A DNA stretch of 64,000 bases, taken from NCBI RefSeq assembly GCF_003989135.1, contig NZ_RYZZ01000017.1, positions 124,001 through 188,000 on the forward strand. Direction: 5' to 3'. The notes beneath the pieces are model-generated. The model was given only the letters and a program-made list of their open reading frames with translations. It was not told the DNA's origin and did not search any database. Positions 33,059 to 41,228 of this stretch are shown in pieces. Source of the stretch: Peribacillus cavernae. Lineage in GTDB: Bacteria; Bacillota; Bacilli; Bacillales; DSM-1321. Made by a program: the position numbers and the translations under genes. How positions within the stretch are numbered: position 1 is the stretch's first letter; each line of letters opens with the position of its first letter.

Positions 33059-33965
33059 TCCCTTCACCTCCCCCAGTTAACTCAAGGAATAGATCCTCAA
33101 GGGCAGGCAATCGGCGGTTCATTTCCAATACCTGGGTTCCTTGCGTGATTAACTCCCTATTCCAGATAGCGGCCTGCTTCTCTTCATAAGGGGTGACAAG
33201 GTAACCATCGTCTGTTTCAACCACCTCTGTATAGCGTCTTAAGATTTCTTTTCCCTTTTGGATTGGCTCGATTCTCCAGATGATTTTTTCCTGTTTATTC
33301 AGTAAATTGGCCACCATATCGACCTGAATGATTTCACCTTTTGAAATGATCGCAACACGGTCGCAGAGCAGTTGGATTTCGCTTAATAAATGGCTCGATA
33401 CAAGAACGCTCAGTCCTTCCTGCTCCGCAAGGGCCCGGATGAATTGCCTCATCTCGCGGATACCCGCAGGATCCAGGCCATTGGTCGGCTCGTCGAGGAT
33501 CAATACCTTCGGCCTGTTTAACAGGGCTTGGGCAATTCCCAGCCTTTGCCGCATTCCAAGAGAATATGTTTTTACTCTGTCGTGGATTCGTGCTTGCATT
33601 CCAACAAGAGAAACAACTTCGGCAATTCGGTGCTCATCCACTTCAGGAAGCATCCGTGCGAAATGCAGTAAATTGTCATAACCGGATAAGAAAGGATATA
33701 GCTCTGGATTTTCAACAATACAGCCCATATATTGCATGGCCTTTGTAAAATCATTTTTCACATCATAACCGCAAATCTCAATTGAACCGGATGTAGGTTT
33801 TATCAAACCGACAAGCATGCGGATGGTGGTTGTTTTTCCGGCACCATTCGGACCGAGGAAGCCAAATACTTCCCCTTCCTGCAATTCAAAGTTCAAGCCT
33901 TTAATGATTTCTTTACCTTTAATCATTTTCCTTAAATTGGAGACTGAAAGAGTGACCGTACTCAT
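33051..33965 (-). CDS. ABC transporter ATP-binding protein
   Basis: 304 aa. Walker A GFLGPNGAGKTTTIRML (~37-53), signature SLGMRQRLGIAQALL (~137), Walker B VLILDEPTNGLDPAG, H-loop LVSSHLLSE. The C-terminal ~80 residues form the accessory domain common in ABC-2 exporters (BcrA/CcmA-like). ATG 33965 overlaps the SGNH hydrolase stop (ATGA) and uses GGAGGAGAAGC. It pairs with the permease at 32078; exported substrate unknown. Confidence 0.92.
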   Translation of the reverse strand: MSTVTLSVSNLRKMIKGKEIIKGLNFELQEGEVFGFLGPNGAGKTTTIRMLVGLIKPTSGSIEICGYDVKNDFTKAMQYMGCIVENPELYPFLSGYDNLLHFARMLPEVDEHRIAEVVSLVGMQARIHDRVKTYSLGMRQRLGIAQALLNRPKVLILDEPTNGLDPAGIREMRQFIRALAEQEGLSVLVSSHLLSEIQLLCDRVAIISKGEIIQVDMVANLLNKQEKIIWRIEPIQKGKEILRRYTEVVETDDGYLVTPYEEKQAAIWNRELITQGTQVLEMNRRLPALEDLFLELTGGGEGIG

Positions 33966-34765
33966 TGCTGCTTCTCCTCCCATTTAATCAAAGGGGCTAC
34001 ACGCTCTGCAATAAGCTGATACCCTTGCTTATTCGGATGAAAATTATCTGTATATAAATAATCGTTTACTGATAACTGAAAGATATCGAAGGTCGGTACG
34101 AAAACGGTTTTCGGGAAGGCTGCACTCACTCTCTCACTCTGATCATTCCATTCCCTGACTACCTTACTTGTGTCACTGCCATTTTCCAGTTCGATAAATG
34201 GGTTGTACAGGCCAAGATAGAAAATTGTCGCATTGCGGTTTGCTTTGCGGATGTCTGTGAGGATGGAAGTGAGATTGTTGATAAATTCAGCCTGGATTTT
34301 CCCAATGGAATTTGGATCAAAGTCCATTAATGTTTGTCCGCCTTGAAATAAATCATTGCCGCCGATCGTTATTAAGATCGTGTCCGCTGAAGCAAGCTGG
34401 CGCTGTACCTCATTCTGCTTAACCTGTTTCTGTAATTCAGTTGAAGTCTGGCCATTTATCCCCAGATTATGGAGTGTCACTCTATTTTTAAACCGTTTTT
34501 TAATATCATCTGTTACCAATCCTACATATCCTTTTCCTGTTTCATCGCCTGTACCTCTTGTCAGCGAATCGCCCAACGCGACAATCGTCAATTCCTGCTT
34601 ATCCTTTTTTTGCATCGGCTTTGCGGCTTTGCTCTCGATGCCGCCCATTGAATTTCCACTGTAATAATCCTGAATCGCCCATCCAAAACCGGAAAGCCAC
34701 AGTACGCCAAGGATTACAGACAGAATGGTAACGATTTTTACTGTATTTCTTCGCAGAATGATCAT
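33962..34765 (-). CDS. SGNH/GDSL-family hydrolase, membrane-anchored
   Basis: 267 aa. N-terminal helix (~8-28, VKIVTILSVILGVLWLSGF) anchors or exports the protein. Catalytic blocks: IVALGDSLTRGTGDE (Ser, ~67), GINGQTS, ITIGGNDLF (Asn) and DNFHPNKQGYQLIA (Asp/His). Resembles YpmR-type lipases/esterases of Bacilli. First gene of a coupled three-gene operon with an ABC exporter, so it may act on the exported compound or on the cell envelope; this is inference. The start is uncertain: ATG 34765 has AAAGG too close, GTG 34741 is the alternative. Confidence 0.85.
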   Translation of the reverse strand: MIILRRNTVKIVTILSVILGVLWLSGFGWAIQDYYSGNSMGGIESKAAKPMQKKDKQELTIVALGDSLTRGTGDETGKGYVGLVTDDIKKRFKNRVTLHNLGINGQTSTELQKQVKQNEVQRQLASADTILITIGGNDLFQGGQTLMDFDPNSIGKIQAEFINNLTSILTDIRKANRNATIFYLGLYNPFIELENGSDTSKVVREWNDQSERVSAAFPKTVFVPTFDIFQLSVNDYLYTDNFHPNKQGYQLIAERVAPLIKWEEKQQ

Positions 34766-34866
34766 CCTTTCAACAATTTCTCATACACACATTAAAACAT
34801 AATTGACTTTAAAATGAAAAATTTGTTACCCGAAAATGGAAACTTCAAAGGAATTGTCCAGGAAAC

Positions 34867-34898
34867 ACAAAAAATCAGCCCTAAAATGAGGCTGATTT
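34867..34898 (-). terminator. Rho-independent terminator of the structured RNA
   Basis: AATCAGCC-TCATTTTAG-GGCTGATTTTTT on the minus strand. Confidence 0.88.
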
Positions 34899-35100
34899 GA
34901 ATTACAAATATGTAAGCCGCGCTTGCCGTAGCTTCGTTAAGAAAGTTTTAAACCACCACTCCTCAAAGTGGGTGTTTGCAGAAACGATCCTGTATATCCT
35001 CTATCAGTGATAAAGGCCCGCCATTCCGGTTTCAATATAAAACTCCCTATTACAGTTTAAAGGTTAAAACTTAATTATGCATTACGTACAACGCAGCTTA
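34867..35100 (-). ncRNA. structured RNA, candidate 6S RNA
   Basis: About 234 nt on the minus strand with a strong sigma-A promoter, a terminator and no reading frame. Outer pairing: GCTGCGTTG near the 5' end with CAAGCGCGGC near the 3' end, and AAGTTTTAACC with GGTTTAAAACTT. Inside lie a terminal arm (GAAAC ... GTTTC, with CCTTTATC-ACT-GATAGAGG) and a 3'-side hairpin (CCCACT-TTGAGG-AGTGG). A long rod with a large central bubble and a hairpin on the 3' strand of the bubble is the known 6S architecture, which traps RNA polymerase. I did not align it to a covariance model; another regulatory RNA is possible. Confidence 0.55.
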
Positions 35101-35107
35101 TATTGTT

Positions 35108-35136
35108 ATATTACATGAAACGGCAGCAGGTTGCAA
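35108..35136 (-). promoter_or_regulatory. sigma-A promoter of the structured RNA
   Basis: TTGCAA (35131-35136), exactly 17 bp, then TAATAT (35108-35113) on the minus strand. Transcription would begin near 35100. Confidence 0.75.
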
Positions 35137-35168
35137 GCAGAATATATTTCCTATGCTTCCTTGCACCC

Positions 35169-35354
35169 TTACGCTTCTTCCGCTGTTCTTGAACGCTTTT
35201 CCATTAGCTTTTTCACTTTTTCAGTTGGTGCCCAGCAATTAAACTGGTAGGTCGTATGAGTATCAAAACCAAGGCGGGAACAAAAGTATCTTATCTTGCC
35301 CTCTCTTTTCTCTACCTGAAAATGGATGCAGGTTGCACAGCAATGGTACTCCAT
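35169..35354 (-). CDS. small cysteine-rich protein, 61 aa
   Basis: MEYHCCATCIHFQVEKREGK begins with a CCxxC cluster, followed by RYFCSRLGF and FNCWAP, which together could form a zinc site. Ends in a charged helix (KVKKLMEKRSRTAEEA). GGAAGGAATGG precedes ATG 35354. The family resembles small Cys-rich proteins of Bacilli without a known function. Confidence 0.65.
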   Translation of the reverse strand: MEYHCCATCIHFQVEKREGKIRYFCSRLGFDTHTTYQFNCWAPTEKVKKLMEKRSRTAEEA

Positions 35355-35692
35355 ATAACCATTCCTTCCATAAAGTGCTTAAAACCAGCTTCTTGCTTCC
35401 TACGCAATGTTTTCTTCTTTATTGGCGCCTTTCTTTGTTCCTTTGTCAGCCAGTTTGACTTAGTGTGTTGCTAGCAAGTGGCCCAGGAAAATTGTGCCTT
35501 ATGTTAAAGATCGCACTGGGTATTACCGTCAGCGAGAAAATTCTCATCCTGCTTATTGTATTTAAATTATACATTATTTTCAAACAATATCAACAATTAC
35601 ATTTTTTCTTTATGCATGCATTCTACATAGGAAGAAATATTCCTGATTATCGCGTATTATAGATGGTATATATAAGAAAGGAAAAAGAAATG
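35355..35692. other. intergenic region without detectable gene
   Basis: 338 bases upstream of the Cys-rich gene. No reading frame with a ribosome binding site, no clear hairpin and no repeat was found on either strand. Confidence 0.6.
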
Positions 35693-36862
35693 TTATGGAA
35701 AACTTCTTGCACGTTCCATTTTAATCAGCCAAATTGTCAAAATCACTCCTATAGACGATAAGGCCGCAAAAAAAAGATAAACGCTATAAATATTCCTCTG
35801 TTCCATAATAATCCCGCCCATAAAGGTACTGAACCAGTTTCCAAGGCCGTTGCCGATTGCAGAATATACTGTGACTGCGGTAACCGTTATTTGCGCCGGA
35901 ACGATATGCCGTATATATTGCAGCCCGGCCGGAATGAACAGCCCTAATGAAAAACCTTGGATGACGGAGGTTGCGTAAACAATCCCAAGGCCTGGTTCTG
36001 TAAAATATAAAATCCACCTTACTAGAGAGGCTATACTGGCAATCAACGTTATCTGCAAAAGACCCAATTTTCTGATCCAGCTTTCTGCAACCCTCATGAA
36101 CGGTATTTCAGATAGCACTGCCAGCAAAAAAGCTATGCCTATTCCTGTATAGGTGCCACCCCTCGCTTCAACGAACAATCCAAAGTAGACATTATTTGCA
36201 AGATTGGGTCCGAAGATCAGGAATGTCACTGCAAGAAAAATTAAAAATCGTTTAATGGTAAACAGGTTCTTAATGCCATGTGTAATCCTCGATCTCACAG
36301 ACCGGCTTTCTTGTGGCAGGCATAAGGCAAGCACAGCCGCTGCCGCTAAACCGATGAAGAACGCATAAAAAATCACTCCTGGTCCAATTCTGGTCTCGGA
36401 TAACTGTCCCATTACAAAAACGGCGATCCCAAATCCAAGTGAACCAAACAAGCGGATGTTCCCATAATTTGCTTTTACCTTGCTTGCATATTGCAAAGAG
36501 ATACTGTCTGAAACAGGAATGATCGCACTCTGAAAAACCGCAAGCAAAACCGCGATTCCGACCAGCATATAATATTGATGAAGAAACAAATAACCTAAAG
36601 CAACAATCCCTGCCATCAACGTGGTAACCGAAAGGATCTTGGCAGGCTTCCTCGTCCAGTCGCAAACCATTCCCCACAACGGCTGAAACACAATCATGAT
36701 TACCGGCCCGGCTGACATAATCGTTCCAATTTGATAACCGTTTAACTTCTCAACTTCACTTAAATAGACACTTAATAACGGGGTCAGGCTCCCCATAGCA
36801 AAAAAGGAAAATAAATAAAATCCTTGTAACTTAAAAAGATTGATTTTGATATGTTTATCCAA
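35693..36862 (-). CDS. MFS transporter (YwbF / MFS_1-like)
   Basis: 389 aa with about 12 membrane helices. MGSLTPLLSVYLSEVEKLNG at the N-terminus and PLWGMVCDWTRKPAKIL (loop 2-3 MFS motif A variant) fit the MFS_1-like branch (nucleoside or phenylpropionate permease-like). Plasma membrane; substrate unknown. TTG 36862 with GGGGGATAC upstream. Monocistronic. Confidence 0.85.
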   Translation of the reverse strand: MDKHIKINLFKLQGFYLFSFFAMGSLTPLLSVYLSEVEKLNGYQIGTIMSAGPVIMIVFQPLWGMVCDWTRKPAKILSVTTLMAGIVALGYLFLHQYYMLVGIAVLLAVFQSAIIPVSDSISLQYASKVKANYGNIRLFGSLGFGIAVFVMGQLSETRIGPGVIFYAFFIGLAAAAVLALCLPQESRSVRSRITHGIKNLFTIKRFLIFLAVTFLIFGPNLANNVYFGLFVEARGGTYTGIGIAFLLAVLSEIPFMRVAESWIRKLGLLQITLIASIASLVRWILYFTEPGLGIVYATSVIQGFSLGLFIPAGLQYIRHIVPAQITVTAVTVYSAIGNGLGNWFSTFMGGIIMEQRNIYSVYLFFAALSSIGVILTIWLIKMERARSFP

Positions 36863-36957
36863 AACTGTGTATCCCCCACGTTGTTAATCTATGTAAAAAT
36901 TAGCACATTATCGGCTAAAAAGCTATGTTAATATAAATACAACCAGAATGTTACAAG

Positions 36958-36995
36958 AAAAGAGGCTGGACCTTTTGAGCCCAACCTCTTTCTCT
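36958..36995 (-). terminator. Rho-independent terminator
   Basis: Minus strand AGAGGTTGGG ... CCAGCCTCTTTTCTT, just past the lipoprotein stop at 36998. Confidence 0.8.
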
Positions 36996-36997
36996 TA

Positions 36998-37192
36998 TTA
37001 TTGTCCTTCTTCTTCAGTGCCTTCTTCCGTACCCTCTTCTTCGGTTCCTTCTTCAGTACCTTCTTCTGTATTTTCAGTTTCTTCCGTGTTTGTATCTTCT
37101 GTCTCAGGATCTTCGTTGGTGCAACCTGTGGCAACACCTACTAACATGAAAGCTGCCATTAATGCCAAAAGCCATTGTTTAAGATCTTTCAT
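36998..37192 (-). CDS. small acidic lipoprotein with Glu/Thr/Gly repeats
   Basis: 64 aa. Signal peptide with lipobox LVGVATGC (Cys24), so lipid-anchored on the outer face of the membrane. The mature chain is almost entirely D/E/T/N/G, with repeated EEGTEEGTE units. AAAAGGAA precedes ATG 37192. The short repeats make length changes likely between strains. Function unknown. Confidence 0.8.
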   Translation of the reverse strand: MKDLKQWLLALMAAFMLVGVATGCTNEDPETEDTNTEETENTEEGTEEGTEEEGTEEGTEEEGQ

Positions 37193-37353
37193 TTCCTTTT
37201 GCCTCCTTTGATTGTTCCAAATTGGATTACAAGACTATCATACAAGTTTTCAAGCAAAATAGAATATGATTTTCCAATTCTTAACCATTGTTTACCTTAT
37301 CTTTATATGTGCTTAATCATTTTTAGAAAATTCAAAGTTTACTCTACTTTGCG

Positions 37354-39635
37354 TCATATAATTGTAAAGTTTCTCCAATTTTCAGGAAGCATGGCTTGAT
37401 ATTTCTTGTTTAAAAACCGGTCATCCGTCAAGACGATAAGGCCATGGTCCTCTTCCGACCGGATAAGCCTGCCGCCTGACTGGAGCACCTTATTCATTCC
37501 AGGATAGACATAGGCATAATCAAAACCATTTTTACCTTGCCGCACGAAATACTCCTTGATAATATCCCTTTCAAAACCAATCTGAGGCATTCCGACACCG
37601 ACCACGATTACACCGTTTAGACGATCTCCTTTTAAGTCAATTCCTTCTGAAAAAATTCCTCCCATTACCGCGAAGCCAACAAAGACAGAATCATTCTCCC
37701 GCTTGAATGCCGCTAAAAAAGCATCTCTTTCTTCATCAGTCATAGCCGGAGTTTGAATGATCGTTTGGAACTTACTATCCAGAAGAATATCCTCATATAT
37801 CATATTCATGTACTGATAGGATGGAAAAAAGACAAGATAGTTTCCCTTTCTGCCCGACAGAAGGGAGCGGATCATTGCGATAATCTCATTTTTCGAGGAT
37901 TCCCGGTCGCGAAAACGTGTGGAAATCTGCTTAATATAGACCTCGGTTTGTTCGGGTGAGAATGGCGATGCAATCGAAATCGAATAGTCATTCTCCTCCC
38001 CTCCCAGCATATCAACGTAATAGGAAAGCGGGTTTAGCGTTGCGGAAAAATGGATACGGGAACGAAACCCTTTTGCTATTTTTGTTAGCAAGTGTGAAGG
38101 ATCGAGACAGAAGATTTTTATAAGTACTTCATTCCGGCTGATTTCTGTATAGACGGTGAACCTTTCATCATATAAATCAGCTATTCGGGTGAAATTCTGT
38201 GCAGCAAAATAGGCTTCCAGCAATTCTTGATCACTCTCGCCGCTCTGTGACAGCAGATATTCTTCAGTTGAATCTGTAAACTGTTTTAAAAGTCCAATCA
38301 ACTCTCTCGGCACATCGGTAAATCGATTAGCTTTTTCGGATTCACACCGCTTTTTCAAATCAATAAAATACTGATTCAGCTTTTTGGAAAGTGTAAATAT
38401 TTCATTATCTCTGTCTTTGTAGGTTCTTTTCAGTTGCAGGTAGACTGATTTTACCAGCTCTGCTGAAAACATGCTCCTTGCCCGCTCCACTAGATTGTGT
38501 GCTTCATCTACAAGCAAGACGGTCCTTCTCTTTTGTTCCTCCATAAGACGTTTCAAAGAAACCCTTGGATCGAAAACATAATTATAGTCGCAAATGATTG
38601 CATCACTGATAGAAGCAAGATCTAAAGAATATTCAAACGGGCATAGCCTGTGTTTTCTGGCATACCGTTCGATCGTCTCTCTATCGATAATATTTTCATT
38701 GCTCAGCACATCCAGGACTGCCCCGTTCACCCTGTCGTAATAGCCATCGGAGTATTCACATTGCTCTTTTGCGCATATCGTGTTTTCCTGAAAGCATATT
38801 TTCTCTTTAGCTGTAATCGTTACCGTCTTTATCGCTATCCCGTTTTCAACCAATAAGGAAAAAGTATCTTCCGCTGCTTTTCTGGTGGTTGTTCGCGCCG
38901 TCAGATAAAATATTTTTGTGAGTAATCCTTCTGCCATTGCTTTAATCGCAGGATAGATCGTGGATACTGTCTTTCCTATTCCGGTAGGAGCGCTTGCAAA
39001 TAAACCTTTTTCCTCCTGGATCTTTTAAGTACAGCACCGGCCAGTTTTCTTTGTCCCTTGCGGTAACCGTCGAATGGAAATGTGGCATTCCCAATACTCT
39101 CATTTCTCTTGGCAATATGCTGCAACTGCCATTTGGCAAATGGGTAATATCCCTCCACCATTTGATGGATGAATTGCCGCAACTCTTCTACGGTATATAT
39201 TTGTTGAAATCTTTTGATTTGCTCTGCTTCCACTTGGACGTATGTCAGCTGGATATTGATTTCCGGCAATCCGTGACCAATAGCATACATATAGGCATAA
39301 CACTTTGCTTGTGCCCAGTGTACCGGGTGGCTGTTTTCTGTGACGTGCACCAAATCTCCCGATGTCGATTTAATTTCATCGATAGTGACTGCGCTGTCAG
39401 AAAACAACAGACCGTCACATCTGCCTTCGATATCGAATTCGATTTCCCGGCAAGCTATTCTCGTATGTAGATAAATCTCTTTTTGATCATTTTTTGCATA
39501 TTGTGCCTGGATTTTTTGATGGGCTTTTGTACCTTCTATCATCGATGTATTCGTCCGAAAACGCAAATCAATGCTGCCGCTCCGGTGCACATATTCAACT
39601 AAAGTCCTGACTGAAATCCCGTATTCACCAATCAT
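37354..39635 (-). pseudogene. DinG/Rad3-like helicase with N-terminal nuclease domain, single-base frameshift
   Basis: Two frames form one gene. The first (start 39635, MIGEYGISVRTLVEYVHRSG) is a PD-(D/E)XK nuclease domain with FDIEGRCDGLLF and VTIDEIKST. It ends at a stop near 38976. The second frame carries ASAPTGIGKTVSTIYPAIKA (Walker A, ~39000-38940), LLVDEAHNL (DEAH box) and, near the end, GGRLIRSEEDHGLIVL (motif VI). Fe-S-type cysteines lie in CFQENTICAKEQCEYSDGYY. The frames meet at a run of four As (TTTT at 39023-39026); one more A would rejoin them. Either a recent disabling indel or an assembly error. The intact ~760-aa enzyme would be an ATP-dependent 5'-3' DNA helicase. Confidence 0.85.
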
Positions 39636-39761
39636 GACATCACCTGTTCATTCGTATATACTTAAATCCGACAATTCAGGTATCAATCGTCAGAAAAGTA
39701 TATATACTTTTTAAGATAGAAAAAGACTGGCCCACACTCTGAGCCAGCCTCTGCATTTTTT

Positions 39762-39956
39762 TTATTTCATTCTTGGATTATTAATGGCCTGGAGCATTTT
39801 CGTTGCTTCCTTCATTTCGCTTTTGCAAAGCGGGCAAGTTGGCCGGTCACTGAACGTAAAATTATCGCGAACCCACCCGTTACATGTATCGGAAGTACAC
39901 TCCCATACTTTTGTCTCTTCAGGTGGAATTTCTTCAGTATTATTACGTCTATACAA
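39762..39956 (-). CDS. ydjO: cold-inducible YdjO family zinc-ribbon protein, copy 1
   Basis: 64 aa. Two CxxC-type pairs (WECTSDTCNGWVRDNF and PTCPLCKSEM) form a zinc ribbon, exactly the YdjO pattern. TTG 39956 with AAAGGAGTGAG upstream. YdjO is annotated as cold-inducible in B. subtilis; biochemical role unknown. A paralogue lies at 40669. Confidence 0.88.
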   Translation of the reverse strand: MYRRNNTEEIPPEETKVWECTSDTCNGWVRDNFTFSDRPTCPLCKSEMKEATKMLQAINNPRMK

Positions 39957-40086
39957 TGCATCTCACTCCTTTGATTTGTTTGAATATGATACTTCTAAAC
40001 AATCCTTCTCTTTAATGAAGCAAGATAAAGAAAAAACAGCCTAATAATAATAATAATCGATCACCTCTCATTATATCACAAATTCG

Positions 40087-40135
40087 AAAAAAAAGATTAA
40101 ACAGGCTATCTCCCTGCAAAAGGAGATAGCCTGTT
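40087..40135 (-). terminator. strong terminator with no assigned upstream gene
   Basis: A perfect 14-bp stem AACAGGCTATCTCC / GGAGATAGCCTGTT followed by TTTTTTTT on the minus strand. It closes a transcript arriving from 40140 onwards, where no protein gene is seen. Confidence 0.88.
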
Positions 40136-40139
40136 AGAG

Positions 40140-40330
40140 CTTTAACAGGTATTCACGGAGGCCGATTTGCCTAATCGGCATGCCTTTACCCATTAAAGAC
40201 TCAGAGAGTAATTTCAGTGCCAAACCTAAAACAATGAAAGCCCTTCCTCTCTCCCATCCGTACGGCTCCTAGACCGCGCCAGTGAGAATCAGGTTTCGGC
40301 TTGCACATGTTTATTAAAGGGAACTGTAAG
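40140..40330 (-). mobile_element. probable right-end/guide-RNA remnant of an IS200/IS605-type element
   Basis: No ORF of quality. On the minus strand it holds TCACTGGCGCGGTCTAGGAG, CCGTACGGATGGGAGAG, TTGGCACTGAAATTACTCT and hairpins GCCGATT-AGGCA-AATCGGC and CCTGTTA-AAGC-TCTAACAGG. Hairpins and such conserved blocks characterise the 3' ends of TnpB elements, where the omega RNA is encoded. No TnpB frame remains beside it. Identification is by resemblance from memory, not by alignment. Confidence 0.4.
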
Positions 40331-40629
40331 TCAAAGCTGATTCGGAGCAGATCATTCCAAATAGTAGAAGTAGTTAAAGTAGAAGAATAACAAGCATGAG
40401 GTAAGAGCATGTCTATTTATGTGACTACCTTTATTCTAAATTACATTATGACGTTCATTCTTTTTTTAAAAAACCATCTGTTTTATGTTACTTTAATAAA
40501 AATGTACGTGTTAAATTACCCTCACTGTTCACCAGAACAACATCTAACTGGACAACAGAATCTTAAGTATAGCAGATCTGTCCCAATAAATCAATATCGC
40601 ATTTTCTAAGAATAAACTTTCCGTTTAAA
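40331..40629. other. AT-rich intergenic stretch
   Basis: About 300 bases between the element remnant and the terminator of the second ydjO-like gene. I see no supported gene, repeat or RNA. Confidence 0.55.
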
Positions 40630-40658
40630 GAAAATGAAAAGCCACTATAGAAGTGGCA
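40630..40658 (-). terminator. Rho-independent terminator
   Basis: GCCACT-TCTAT-AGTGGCTTTTCATTTT on the minus strand after the second YdjO-type gene. Confidence 0.82.
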
Positions 40659-40668
40659 CATTCACTAG

Positions 40669-40875
40669 TTAACGAAACGTATTATATTCGTGCTGGATTT
40701 TCGGCAATTCTCTGATTTCTTCGATTAAACTCCCGCCGCACATCGGACAAGAATCGTTATCCGCTGCAAACTCTTTTCTCATCCAGCCATTGCAGGTTTC
40801 TGCTTCACAAGCGTAGACAATCGTGTCTTCCACAATCACTACCGGTTCCTCTGAATTCTTTTTGCCAAAGTACAT
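40669..40875 (-). CDS. cold-inducible YdjO family zinc-ribbon protein, copy 2
   Basis: 68 aa. CEAETCNGWMRKEF and DSCPMCGGSL give the same two-pair zinc ribbon as the copy at 39762; the N-terminus differs (MYFGKKNSEEPVVIVEDTIV). AAAAGGAGGTCACTC precedes ATG 40875. Single gene with a terminator and an unusually long upstream untranslated region containing hairpins, as in cold-shock genes whose leaders refold at low temperature. Confidence 0.88.
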   Translation of the reverse strand: MYFGKKNSEEPVVIVEDTIVYACEAETCNGWMRKEFAADNDSCPMCGGSLIEEIRELPKIQHEYNTFR

Positions 40876-41096
40876 GAGTGACCTCCTTTTAGGGATATGT
40901 AAGAAAAGAATTTCTCAGGTTCGTCCCGCTATCTAACTACAGTGCCAGCCCCTCAGGTAAGCATTCCTTAATGCATACGGTTGTCGATTTCCACATGACA
41001 TGGCCAGTTTTTTTGGCCGAGGTTGCTTATCATCCAGCTCTCAAGACCTCTAGATATCAGGGCGCTTCCACTTTTCTTAGTATACGCAAGTTCGTC
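40876..41096 (-). promoter_or_regulatory. long structured leader and promoter of ydjO copy 2
   Basis: A -10-like TATACT (41091-41096, minus strand) would give a leader of about 200 nt. It contains GCATT-AAGG-AATGC (40961-40974) and GGCCA-AAAAAAC-TGGCC (41002-41018). No reading frame. A cold-responsive leader is inferred from context only. Confidence 0.4.
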
Positions 41097-41228
41097 GTGG
41101 AATATTTATGTAAATCTTATCGATAAGCTCAGTTTCGCCTAATCATTAACTAGTTAGCTGTTTCATTATAGGTTTTTTGCCCTTATACTAAGGATATAAA
41201 TGGAAGTGAAACAAAAGGAGCCTTGATC

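Noticed and set aside
40201-40410. 69-aa ORF on the minus strand
   Set aside because: No ribosome binding site, odd composition, and it lies across the hairpin-rich element remnant; better explained as translated non-coding sequence.
40409-40609. 66-aa ORF on the plus strand
   Set aside because: AT-rich random frame without a binding site or recognisable content.
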